Origin: Gemmatimonadota bacterium
Lineage (GTDB): Bacteria > Gemmatimonadota > Gemmatimonadetes > Longimicrobiales > RSA9
NCBI GenBank assembly: GCA_016207445.1
Contig: JACQPS010000206.1
Coordinates: forward strand, 1-7,036
DNA: 7,036 nucleotides
Reading direction: 5' to 3'
Both the position numbers and the translations under genes were made by a program. This document shows positions 1-4,917 of this stretch, piece after piece. Each line of letters starts with the position of its first letter. Position 1 is the first letter of the stretch. Under the pieces are notes generated by a model that made no database searches, was not told where the DNA came from, and saw only the letters and a list, made by a program, of their open reading frames with translations.

Positions 1-1
1 G

Positions 2-1081
2 GAGGGGGGCAGGTGGGGGGGATCGCCGCAGCGACGGGAGGGCGAACCCGCCGCCGGAGCGATGTCAGCCGACGGCATTCTCTCCCGAGCGCTCGTGACG
101 GCCATGCGCGACCGCCTCGACCGCGGCGAGCAGACGATTCTGCTCCTCAACCGGAGAGGCTACTCGAGCTTCGTGCAGTGCCGCGACTGCGGGCAGGTGT
201 GGCAGTGCGAGCGGTGCAACGTCTCGCTCACCTTCCACCGCGCGCGCCGGCGCCTGGTCTGCCACTACTGCTTCCACGAGGAGCCGTCGCCGGTGGTGTG
301 TCCGCGCTGCGGATCCGGTGACCTCTCGTTCCGCGGCATCGGCACCGAGCAGGTCGAACGCGCGGTCGTCGAGGCGTTCCCGGCGGCGCGCGTGGCGCGC
401 ATGGACGTGGACACCACCTCGGGCAAGTGGTCGCACCACGAGATCCTGGGGCGCTTCGAGCGCGGCGAAGTGGACGTACTGCTCGGCACACAGATGATCG
501 CGAAGGGGCTCGACTTCCCGCGCGTCACGCTGGTGGGCGTGGTCAACGCCGATGTGGGGATCAACCTCCCCGACTTCCGCGCCAGCGAGCGCACGTTCCA
601 GCTGCTCACGCAGGTCGCGGGGCGCGCCGGGCGCGGCCCGCGTGGTGGGGAGGTATTGGTCCAGACCGCGCTGCCGTCGCATTACGCGGTGCAGGCCGCG
701 GCCACGCACGACTACACGAGCTTCGCCGAGCGGGAGCTGGAGGAGCGGCGCGGACCCGGCTACCCGCCGCACTGCCGCCTGGTGAACGTGATCGTGAGCG
801 GGACGGACGAGGCGGCCGTGCAGCAGGCGGCGGAATCGGCCGCCGCCTGGATCACGGACGTGCTCCGGGATCACGGCGTGCGCGACGTCGTGCTCACGGG
901 CCCGGCGCCCTGCCCGATCGACCGGATCCGCGGCCGCTGGCGCTGGCATTTCCTGCTGCGCAGCCACCGCCCCGCGCCGCTGGGACGGGCGGCCCGCCAG
1001 CTGCTGGTGCGCAACCCGCTCCGGCCAGGCGCGGCCGAGCTGCGGCTGGCGCTGGACCGCGATCCGGTGGCACTGCTATAA
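2..1081 (+). CDS. priA: Primosomal protein N' (replication restart helicase PriA), 5'-truncated
   Basis: The frame is open to the window edge with no start codon needed, so this is the C-terminal 359 residues of a protein usually about 730-830 aa long. PriA is a DNA-dependent ATPase and 3'-5' helicase that recognises stalled forks and reloads the replicative helicase. Numbering from the first full codon (base 2), the fragment shows NRRGY (about 50-54), then four CxxC pairs (Cys 60/63, 69/72, 87/90, 100/103). These are the eight-cysteine zinc-binding module that is diagnostic of PriA inside its helicase core. The helicase C-lobe follows: GTQMIAKG (about 162-169), DFRASER (191-197) and motif VI QVAGRAGRG (204-212). 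The rest is the PriA C-terminal domain, ending DPVALL, which is typical for the family. The Walker A/DEAH lobe and the DNA-binding domain lie upstream of the window. An internal ATG at base 62 is not the start, because conserved PriA sequence needs the upstream half. Confidence 0.96.
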   Translation, partial: EGGRWGGSPQRREGEPAAGAMSADGILSRALVTAMRDRLDRGEQTILLLNRRGYSSFVQCRDCGQVWQCERCNVSLTFHRARRRLVCHYCFHEEPSPVVCPRCGSGDLSFRGIGTEQVERAVVEAFPAARVARMDVDTTSGKWSHHEILGRFERGEVDVLLGTQMIAKGLDFPRVTLVGVVNADVGINLPDFRASERTFQLLTQVAGRAGRGPRGGEVLVQTALPSHYAVQAAATHDYTSFAERELEERRGPGYPPHCRLVNVIVSGTDEAAVQQAAESAAAWITDVLRDHGVRDVVLTGPAPCPIDRIRGRWRWHFLLRSHRPAPLGRAARQLLVRNPLRPGAAELRLALDRDPVALL

Positions 1082-1085
1082 AGTC

Positions 1086-1133
1086 GGGTGGGGGTGAGGG
1101 TAGGGTGGGCCACCCTCGCCCCCGCCCCCACCC
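1086..1133. repeat. G-rich/C-rich imperfect palindrome after priA (hairpin and G-quadruplex potential)
   Basis: Five bases after the priA stop, a G-rich arm (1086-1109) is followed by a C-rich arm (1110-1133). GGGTGGGGG (1086-1094) pairs perfectly with CCCCCACCC (1125-1133). Pairing continues inward through 1095-1096/1123-1124, 1098-1100/1119-1121 and 1102-1106/1112-1116, with a few mismatches. The plus-strand arm has five runs of three or more G with 1-3 nt spacers (G4 motif), and the minus strand of the other arm also qualifies. No U-tract follows directly, so it is not a canonical intrinsic terminator, but it could still end or stabilise the priA message. A similar G-arm/C-arm element lies upstream of trpS. 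Confidence 0.6.
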
Positions 1134-1152
1134 GCCGTACCCCTCGAAGCTA

Positions 1153-1181
1153 TTGCCAATACTGGCTTTTTCGACTAAACT
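1153..1181 (+). promoter_or_regulatory. Sigma70-type promoter for the HNH gene
   Basis: TTGCCA (1153-1158, 5/6 to the -35 consensus) and TAAACT (1176-1181, 4/6 to the -10 consensus) are separated by exactly 17 nt. They lie in a short AT-rich patch (about 1150-1190) that stands out in this GC-rich window. The start point would be near 1188, leaving a leader of about 94 nt before the ATG at 1282. Inferred from consensus matching only. Confidence 0.55.
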
Positions 1182-1281
1182 TTTGTTACCGCACCCTCTC
1201 CCCGGGTGAACAAGGCCGCCGCCTCGGGCGTATCAAAAGAGCGGAAAACCGAGCGGCAAAAGGAGGAGAGCAGTCACGGTC

Positions 1282-1854
1282 ATGGGTTGTCTGGCGCTGA
1301 ACGCATCGTTCGAGCCTCTGGCCATCCTGCCGGTGCGGCGCGCGCTCCGGCTGGTGCTGGACCGCAAGGCCGAACTGCTGGAAGTGGACGAGGCGCGGGT
1401 GTTCCATTCGGAGCGGCATCACGTGCCGTGTCCGACGGTCATCCGGCTGGTGCGGTACGTGCACGTGCCGCGCAAGTTCCGGCGCCAGGTCACGAACACC
1501 TTCCTGTTCGCGCGCGACCACTACCGCTGCCAGTTCTGCGGCCGTCACCGCAGCCAGCTGCGCGGCCGCGAGTTCTTGACGCGTGACCACCTGGTGCCGA
1601 TGTCGCGCGGCGGCGACAACTCGTGGCAGAACGTGGTCACCGCCTGCTCGCCCTGCAACAACCGGAAGGGCAACCACCTTCCCGAGGAGGTGGGCATGCA
1701 TCCGACGCACCCGCCGCACGAGCCCAACTACGTCGAGCTGGTGTGGGCGGTGCGCAAGGTCACGGCGACCCAGGCCAAGTACATAAAGATGTTCTACGGC
1801 GAGGACGTGCTGCGGGCGCTGCAGTACGTGGAGCAAAAGGAAACAGCGGCCTGA
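1282..1854 (+). CDS. HNH endonuclease family protein
   Basis: A 190-aa protein of the stand-alone HNH family that has a conserved N-terminal segment; here it begins MGCLALNASFEPL. The C-terminal half holds a zinc-type HNH (beta-beta-alpha-metal) fold. It shows Cys83-x2-Cys86 (CQFC), Asp102-His103 (RDH, the general-base position), Asn117, and Cys122-x2-Cys125 followed by NNRKGN. All expected zinc and catalytic positions are present, so it looks active. The ATG at 1282 is supported by AGGAGGAG at 1261-1268, although the 13-nt spacing is long; no nearer in-frame start exists. It has its own promoter-like sequence and ends just before an intrinsic terminator, so it is probably monocistronic. No methyltransferase or toxin partner lies beside it, so a restriction role is not supported. 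The biological role of this conserved single-gene family is uncertain, and nicking or repair of DNA is only inferred from the fold. Confidence 0.9.
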   Translation: MGCLALNASFEPLAILPVRRALRLVLDRKAELLEVDEARVFHSERHHVPCPTVIRLVRYVHVPRKFRRQVTNTFLFARDHYRCQFCGRHRSQLRGREFLTRDHLVPMSRGGDNSWQNVVTACSPCNNRKGNHLPEEVGMHPTHPPHEPNYVELVWAVRKVTATQAKYIKMFYGEDVLRALQYVEQKETAA

Positions 1855-1872
1855 GCCAGGCCGAATCCGAGA

Positions 1873-1903
1873 AGACCCGGCCCCGGCGGCCGGGTCTTTT
1901 TTT
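1873..1903 (+). terminator. Intrinsic terminator of the HNH gene
   Basis: Perfect 10-bp stem AGACCCGGCC (1873-1882) with GGCCGGGTCT (1888-1897), a 5-nt loop, and a run of seven T (1897-1903). It begins 18 nt after the HNH stop codon. No T-tract lies on the other side, so it works only in the plus direction. Confidence 0.93.
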
Positions 1904-1928
1904 GCCCGGCGCCAGCCAACCCCGCAAA

Positions 1929-2120
1929 ATGCTTTTCCACGCGCTGCTGATCGCGCAGCTGCTAGCTGCCGGGGCCGCCGTCCCCGCGGCCGGGGATCCG
2001 GACACGGTTCCGCCGCCGCCGCGCTCGCGCGTCTTCCTGCGGCTGGGCGGCGGCCGTGCCCGGGCGCCCGCCGCGCCGGAGCCGGCTACCACGACTCCGT
2101 CGCCGCGCGCACTCCCATGA
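1929..2120 (+). CDS. Doubtful small ORF with signal-peptide-like N-terminus
   Basis: A 63-codon ATG ORF that would start 26 nt after the HNH terminator. Its product opens with a hydrophobic stretch (residues 2-20, MLFHALLIAQLLAAG) that resembles a signal peptide with Ala-rich cleavage-site sequence. A Pro/Ala/Arg-rich tail of about 40 residues follows. Against it: no Shine-Dalgarno sequence precedes the ATG, no promoter is evident downstream of the terminator, the tail is low-complexity as expected of random GC-rich sequence, and the 3' end overlaps the last 35 nt of the opposite-strand Yip1 gene. If it is not coding, 1904-2085 is simply the 3' intergenic spacer between convergent genes. Confidence 0.2.
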   Translation: MLFHALLIAQLLAAGAAVPAAGDPDTVPPPPRSRVFLRLGGGRARAPAAPEPATTTPSPRALP

Positions 2121-2775
2121 GCAGGCCCAGGAAGACGAAAGCGATCAGCAGGAAAAAGAACACGATCCCGATCGGCAGCAGCACGGCCAGCGCGGCGCGC
2201 CAGCCGTCGGTGCGGTGGGCGCGCGCGAGGCCGATGATCGCGATCACGACCATCCAGACCGCGCCCACCAGGTTTCCGAGCAGCGGCACGATGGCGAAGA
2301 GCTGCGGCCCGTAGGCGAACGCGAAGACGCGGGCCGTGGCGTTCAGACCGTGGTGCGCCCCGCCCAGCAGCGCGAGCAACGCGTGCCCGGTCAACGTCAC
2401 GAAGGCGAGCACGACCAGCAGGAAGAGGGGCGAGAGCAGGAACTCGACGACCGGCCACAACCCTTCCGGCGCAATGCCGAGCGCACGCAGCCCCATGGTT
2501 TCGCCCGCACCCAGCGGGAGGAGCAGGGTGAAGCGCCAGAAGAGATCCAGTCCCGCGGACGCGATCCCGATCAGCAGGTAGTAGAGCAGCGGCGGCCCCA
2601 GGCCCGCACGCGGCGGCAGGGTGGTGAAGAAGCGACCCGGCTCGAACACACTGCGCCGCCAGGTCTCGAAGAGCGCATCCAGGATCGAGCGGTCCGGCGG
2701 CGGGGGCCACGGGAATGCCTCGGCGGCCGCGACCGGGACCTCCGTCGCCACGGCCCCCGCCTCGGCTCCCGTCAT
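2086..2775 (-). CDS. Yip1-domain integral membrane protein
   Basis: A 229-aa membrane protein. After a soluble Ala/Pro-rich N-terminus (1-30), a short amphipathic part (31-56, including FEPGRFFTTLPP) matches the start of bacterial Yip1 (PF04893-like) proteins. About five hydrophobic segments follow, near residues 62-88, 108-138, 148-166, 167-186 and 194-221. The sequence between the third and fourth segments (FAYGPQLFAIVPLLGNLVG) is typical of the Yip1 fold. In bacteria the family is membrane-located and has no firm biochemical role. The ATG directly abuts the stop codon of the upstream 103-aa gene (zero spacing, TAG-ATG), so translation is probably coupled and both are made from one mRNA. 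GGGAG in the upstream coding sequence can serve as ribosome binding site. The family call is from pattern recognition; a generic polytopic membrane protein is the fallback. Confidence 0.8.
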   Translation of the reverse strand: MTGAEAGAVATEVPVAAAEAFPWPPPPDRSILDALFETWRRSVFEPGRFFTTLPPRAGLGPPLLYYLLIGIASAGLDLFWRFTLLLPLGAGETMGLRALGIAPEGLWPVVEFLLSPLFLLVVLAFVTLTGHALLALLGGAHHGLNATARVFAFAYGPQLFAIVPLLGNLVGAVWMVVIAIIGLARAHRTDGWRAALAVLLPIGIVFFFLLIAFVFLGLLMGVRAATESW

Positions 2776-3087
2776 CTAATCCGGCTCCCGATCGGGATCG
2801 AAGGGGCGCTTCCATTCGGCCTCGGCTTCGCGCTGACGACGCAGGGCGTCGTCTACGATGCCGGGCCCGCCGCCGGGCGGGGCGGCCTCGGGCGGCGGCG
2901 GCGCGAGCCGGCCGGTGCCGCGCACCTCGTAGGCAAAGAGCTTGGAGCGGAGGTCGCCCAGCAGCTTGAGGATGCGCGGGGTGGCGTGCAGCAGGTGCCC
3001 TTCGCCGTCGAGGCGCAGGATCAGCTCGGCGAAGCGGCGGAGTTCGGCTCGCAGGCTGTCGGGTGAGATGTCGTCGTTCGTGCCCAT
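2776..3087 (-). CDS. Small hypothetical charged protein, first gene of a two-gene operon
   Basis: A 103-aa protein that I do not recognise. Residues about 8-55 look like two helices (SLRAELRRFAELILRL and TPRILKLLGDLRSKL) with alternating charged and Leu/Ile residues. A Pro/Gly-rich linker (62-76) and an acidic/basic C-terminal tail (78-103, ending DPDREPD) follow. There is no signal peptide, membrane span or cysteine. The ATG at 3087 is preceded by only a weak G-run (GGGGGCGT). Its stop touches the start of the Yip1-type membrane protein gene, so it may be a cytosolic partner or regulator of that protein; this is inference from operon structure alone. Third-position G/C bias and the exact gene junction support real coding. 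Confidence 0.72.
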   Translation of the reverse strand: MGTNDDISPDSLRAELRRFAELILRLDGEGHLLHATPRILKLLGDLRSKLFAYEVRGTGRLAPPPPEAAPPGGGPGIVDDALRRQREAEAEWKRPFDPDREPD

Positions 3088-3204
3088 ACGCCCCCGCTCG
3101 GTGACGCGTGCGTCTTGTACCCCGCGCCGGCGGCAAATCTCCGGCCAGGTTCGGTGCGCGCACGGGCTGGACGCGCGCGGCGAGCGCGCCTAATCTTCCG
3201 CCCT
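3088..3204. promoter_or_regulatory. Divergent promoter region; possible leaderless promoter for the PTPS gene
   Basis: This 117-bp gap separates the minus-strand 103-aa/Yip1 operon from the plus-strand PTPS gene and must hold both promoters. On the plus strand, TAATCT (3191-3196) fits the TANNNT -10 pattern and ends 8 nt before the ATG at 3205. With no Shine-Dalgarno sequence visible before that ATG, this is the arrangement expected of a leaderless mRNA. No convincing -35 was found, and the minus-strand promoter could not be fixed. Confidence 0.4.
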
Positions 3205-3645
3205 ATGGCCACGGCTTCGCTCACGCGCAGGGTTCGCTTCGCGGCGGCGCACCGCTACCACCGGCCGGAGTGGAGCGAGGCCGAGAACCGGCGCGTCTTC
3301 GGCGCGTGCAACAACCCGCCCGGCCACGGGCACAACTACGTGCTCGAGCTGACCGTGCGCGGCGTCATCGATCCAGCCACGGGCTTCGCGGCCGAACTGG
3401 AGGCGCTCGATGCACTGCTCGAGCGCGAGGTGGTGCGCGTGCTCGACCACCAGCACATCAACTTCGCCGTGCCGGCCTTCGCCGAAGGCGGGCTCGTTCC
3501 CACGGGCGAGAACCTGCTCGCCTATCTGTGGCCGCGGCTGGCGGCCGGCCTGCCGCCCGGGGTCACGCTGCAGCGGCTGCGCCTGCACGAAGACGAGACC
3601 CTGTACGTGGACTATTTCGGCGGCGCGGAGCCGGGCGCCGCGTGA
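3205..3645 (+). CDS. 6-pyruvoyl-tetrahydropterin synthase / 6-carboxytetrahydropterin synthase (QueD) family protein
   Basis: A 146-aa enzyme of the T-fold PTPS/QueD family (COG0720), which acts on 7,8-dihydroneopterin triphosphate. Zinc ligands are visible as His16 (FAAAH) and His41/His43 (GHGHNY). The likely catalytic Cys35 lies in ACNNPPGHGH, and LDHQH (80-84) supplies the conserved Asp-His pair. Glu129 or Glu131 near the C-terminus fits the substrate-binding acid. The spacing Cys-x5-His-Gly-His and the stretches CNNPPGHGHNY and IDPATG match animal-type PTPS more closely than the Cys-x3-HGH spacing of typical QueD. The true product could therefore be 6-pyruvoyl- rather than 6-carboxy-tetrahydropterin, so no gene symbol is given. 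The ATG at 3205 is chosen because it gives the family's normal N-terminus; upstream in-frame starts add unrelated sequence. No queC, queE or folE gene is in view. The stop overlaps the next gene's GTG. Confidence 0.9.
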   Translation: MATASLTRRVRFAAAHRYHRPEWSEAENRRVFGACNNPPGHGHNYVLELTVRGVIDPATGFAAELEALDALLEREVVRVLDHQHINFAVPAFAEGGLVPTGENLLAYLWPRLAAGLPPGVTLQRLRLHEDETLYVDYFGGAEPGAA

Positions 3646-3983
3646 GCGACGCGGGCGAGCAGGCCGGGGCCACGCCGGGCGGGGCCGCGCCGGAAGCGGA
3701 GGAGGCGACGTCGCCTGCGCCCGTGCCGGCCGAAGCGGAGCCGGCGGCGGAGCGCCGCTTCCTGGCCGAGGGCGTGGAATGGATCGCGCGCGTGGCGGGC
3801 GAGAGCGTGTACGGCACGGGCGCGTTCGGGCTCGCGCCCCTGGTGGCGATCCGGTTCTCGCCGGCCACCACGCCAGAGAGCATGGAGCGCGAAGCGCTGC
3901 TGCCGCGCGGGCGTTTCGAGGTGCTCTACGACGAGGAGCTGGTCGAGCTGCTGCGCTCGGCTAAGAGGCTGCCCGCGTCCTGA
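3642..3983 (+). CDS. Hypothetical protein translationally coupled to the PTPS gene
   Basis: A 113-aa protein of unknown function. Its GTG start (3642) overlaps the PTPS stop in a GTGA arrangement, which indicates an operon with coupled translation. Residues 1-37 are an Ala/Glu/Pro-rich, probably disordered leader. Residues 38-113 look like a compact domain (RRFLAEGVEWIARVAGESVYGTG, then LVAIRFSP, then GRFEVLYDEELVELLRSA) with strand-like and helical stretches. There is no signal peptide, membrane span, cysteine or recognisable catalytic motif. The content near GTGAFGLAPLVAIRF suggests a small beta-containing fold, but I cannot name a family. The gene ends 23 nt inside the 3' end of the opposite-strand DUF892 gene. 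Coupling to PTPS suggests a job linked to that enzyme, which is inference only. An in-frame extension upstream of 3642 exists but lies across the PTPS gene and is not credible. Confidence 0.75.
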   Translation: MSDAGEQAGATPGGAAPEAEEATSPAPVPAEAEPAAERRFLAEGVEWIARVAGESVYGTGAFGLAPLVAIRFSPATTPESMEREALLPRGRFEVLYDEELVELLRSAKRLPAS

Positions 3984-4470
3984 GCGTTCTGGCCTGCGAC
4001 AGCAGCTTCGGCTGCTGCTGCTCGAGCCAGGCGCTCATGGTCTCCTCCTGATGCAGATTCTGCTCGAGCAGTCGGCGCATGTCATCCTGCTCGAGCGCAC
4101 GGGCCAGGTCGACGAGGCCGCGGTAGCTCGCGATCTCGTAGTGCTCGGTCTTGTTCGCGGCATCCAGATTGAAGATCTCGAGCGCGAGCGGGGATGGGCC
4201 CTCCTGCTGGAAGGAACGCTTCTCGTCGCGCAGGCCGCGCACCGTCGAGCACTGGACCCGGGACGGCTCGCTGCCCAGCAGCTCGAAGCAATGTTCCAGG
4301 TTCTGGATCTGCTTCTGCGTCTCTTCGCGGTGCTTGCGGATCCGGTTCCGCACCTCCTGGTCCCCGGTCTCCGTCTCCATCTGGTCCAGAACCGACACGA
4401 TCTGCTGCTCCGCGTCGTAGATGTCGCCGAGACCGTGGCGGAACAGATCGTTCAGCGTATTGGCGGCCAT
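3961..4470 (-). CDS. DUF892 (YciE/YciF-like) ferritin-like protein
   Basis: A 169-aa all-helical protein of the DUF892 family (PF05974), which adopts a ferritin-like four-helix bundle and is associated with stress responses in other bacteria. Family hallmarks in order are LGDIYDAEQQI (14-24), KHREETQKQIQNLEHCFELLG (46-66), the conserved Cys74 before RGL, TEHYEIASYRGLVDLA (108-123), and LHQEETMSAWL near the C-terminus. Candidate di-metal ligands are Glu21, His47, Glu50, Glu109, Glu112 and Glu142/143. Length is normal for the family. The ATG at 4470 has an excellent ribosome binding site (GGGAGGAG, 4 nt before the ATG). It is alone on its strand; its 3' end overlaps the preceding plus-strand gene by 23 nt tail to tail, and its 5' side faces the structured intergenic region shared with trpS. 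A role in metal or oxidative stress is family-based inference. Confidence 0.9.
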   Translation of the reverse strand: MAANTLNDLFRHGLGDIYDAEQQIVSVLDQMETETGDQEVRNRIRKHREETQKQIQNLEHCFELLGSEPSRVQCSTVRGLRDEKRSFQQEGPSPLALEIFNLDAANKTEHYEIASYRGLVDLARALEQDDMRRLLEQNLHQEETMSAWLEQQQPKLLSQARTLRTRAAS

Positions 4471-4592
4471 GGTTCTCCTCCCGCAGGAACGGCGTCGTCG
4501 GCTGGAATGCGTTTCGGGCTAGAGGTTGCGGACGGCGATCGGGCCGCGTCGGGCGGCCGGCCGCACGCCGGCCGGGTCGGTGAGCGACGCGT

Positions 4593-4641
4593 GCGGCGGA
4601 GCGGCCCCTCGACCACCCCGCACCCCGTTCCGCTCCGCCGC
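4593..4641. repeat. Perfect 12-bp inverted repeat upstream of the DUF892 gene
   Basis: GCGGCGGAGCGG (4593-4604) is matched exactly by CCGCTCCGCCGC (4630-4641), with a 25-nt loop; T4592/G4642 could add a wobble pair. No T-tract flanks it on either side, so it is not an intrinsic terminator. It lies 120-170 nt upstream of the DUF892 ATG and could be a regulator-binding site or a stem in a long leader RNA. Confidence 0.6.
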
Positions 4642-4740
4642 GAAAGTCGCGTCGCGCCGCCGCGGCCGGTGCTACGACTGACGGCTGTCCGCAGGTGACG
4701 CTGAGCGACGCGGTGTGCAAGGTCCGTTCCGTGATTGATA

Positions 4741-4864
4741 GGGGTTGGGGTTAGGTCGCGATCCCCCTCCCCACCCCAACCCCATCCCGATACCGATCCT
4801 CTACACCGACGGCGGGATGGGGATCGGGATCGGGGTGGCCCAAGGCAGTGGACGCATCCCGATC
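4741..4864 (+). repeat. Multi-arm G-rich/C-rich inverted-repeat element upstream of trpS
   Basis: Four complementary segments can be traced. Segment 1, GGGGTTGGGG (4741-4750), pairs perfectly with CCCCAACCCC (4774-4783). The adjoining ATCCCGAT (4784-4791) pairs with ATCGGGAT (4823-4830). That same stretch, as GATCGGGAT (4822-4830), pairs perfectly with ATCCCGATC (4856-4864). The 2:3 pairing can extend through CCACCCC (4771-4777) with GGGGTGG (4832-4838), competing with 1:2. The plus strand at 4814-4835 and the minus strand at 4762-4783 both fit G-quadruplex motifs. No T-tract and no Trp-rich leader peptide are present, so classical attenuation is not shown. Confidence 0.55.
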
Positions 4865-4904
4865 GACGTGCCATCTTATCGCGTGACTTGCACCTACAGC
4901 TTGC

Positions 4905-4917
4905 GGAGGCAGTGTTG
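4905..4917 (+). promoter_or_regulatory. Ribosome binding site that decides the trpS start (TTG)
   Basis: GGAGG (4905-4909) is followed by GTG at 4912 (2-nt spacing) and TTG at 4915 (5-nt spacing), both in frame. The spacing favours TTG, a rare initiation codon, and no in-frame ATG exists nearby. Confidence 0.6.

Larger units (their letters stand above)
4471..4914. other. Divergent intergenic region with several inverted repeats
   Basis: This stretch of about 440 bp lies between the starts of the DUF892 gene (-) and trpS (+). No credible protein-coding ORF or tRNA was seen. It contains an 8-bp perfect hairpin CGGCCGGC/GCCGGCCG (4554-4561/4567-4574, 5-nt loop), a perfect 12-bp inverted repeat (4593-4604/4630-4641, 25-nt loop), and a large G-rich/C-rich structured element (4741-4864). 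The 11-mer TGAGCGACGCG occurs at 4581-4591 and 4702-4712. Both genes' promoters must lie here, but no clear -35/-10 pair could be fixed. The inverted repeats could be operators or parts of transcribed leaders. Confidence 0.7.

Noticed and set aside
65..967. 300-codon minus-strand ORF across priA
   Set aside because: Shadow of the real priA frame. Arg/Ala/His-rich product without recognisable domains, while the plus frame carries all PriA motifs.
2056..3066. 336-codon plus-strand ORF opposite the Yip1 operon
   Set aside because: Gln/Arg/Glu-rich antisense shadow of the minus-strand genes, with no domain and no ribosome binding site.
1760..3163. 467-codon minus-strand ORF across the HNH 3' end, Yip1 and 103-aa genes
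   Set aside because: Low-complexity Arg/Ala/Pro translation in a different frame from the Yip1 gene. It runs through a terminator and three gene boundaries, typical of stop-poor GC-rich DNA.
3115..3204. Longer PTPS N-terminus starting at ATG 3115
   Set aside because: The extra 30 residues are Arg/Ala/Pro-rich and unlike the family. ATG 3205 gives the normal N-terminal strand containing the first zinc His.
4051..4698. 215-codon plus-strand ORF opposite the DUF892 gene
   Set aside because: Antisense shadow; the minus strand encodes a clear DUF892 protein with a strong ribosome binding site.
4735..4911. Upstream in-frame extension of trpS from ATG 4735
   Set aside because: Would add a Pro/Arg/Asp-rich segment across the inverted repeats. 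The family N-terminus and GGAGG at 4905 support a start at 4912/4915.
4741..4914. T-box riboswitch or Trp leader-peptide attenuator upstream of trpS
   Set aside because: No T-box core (GGGTGGnACCGCG-type) and no run of Trp codons in any short ORF, nor a terminator T-tract. GGGTGGCCCAAGG at 4833 is only a partial resemblance.
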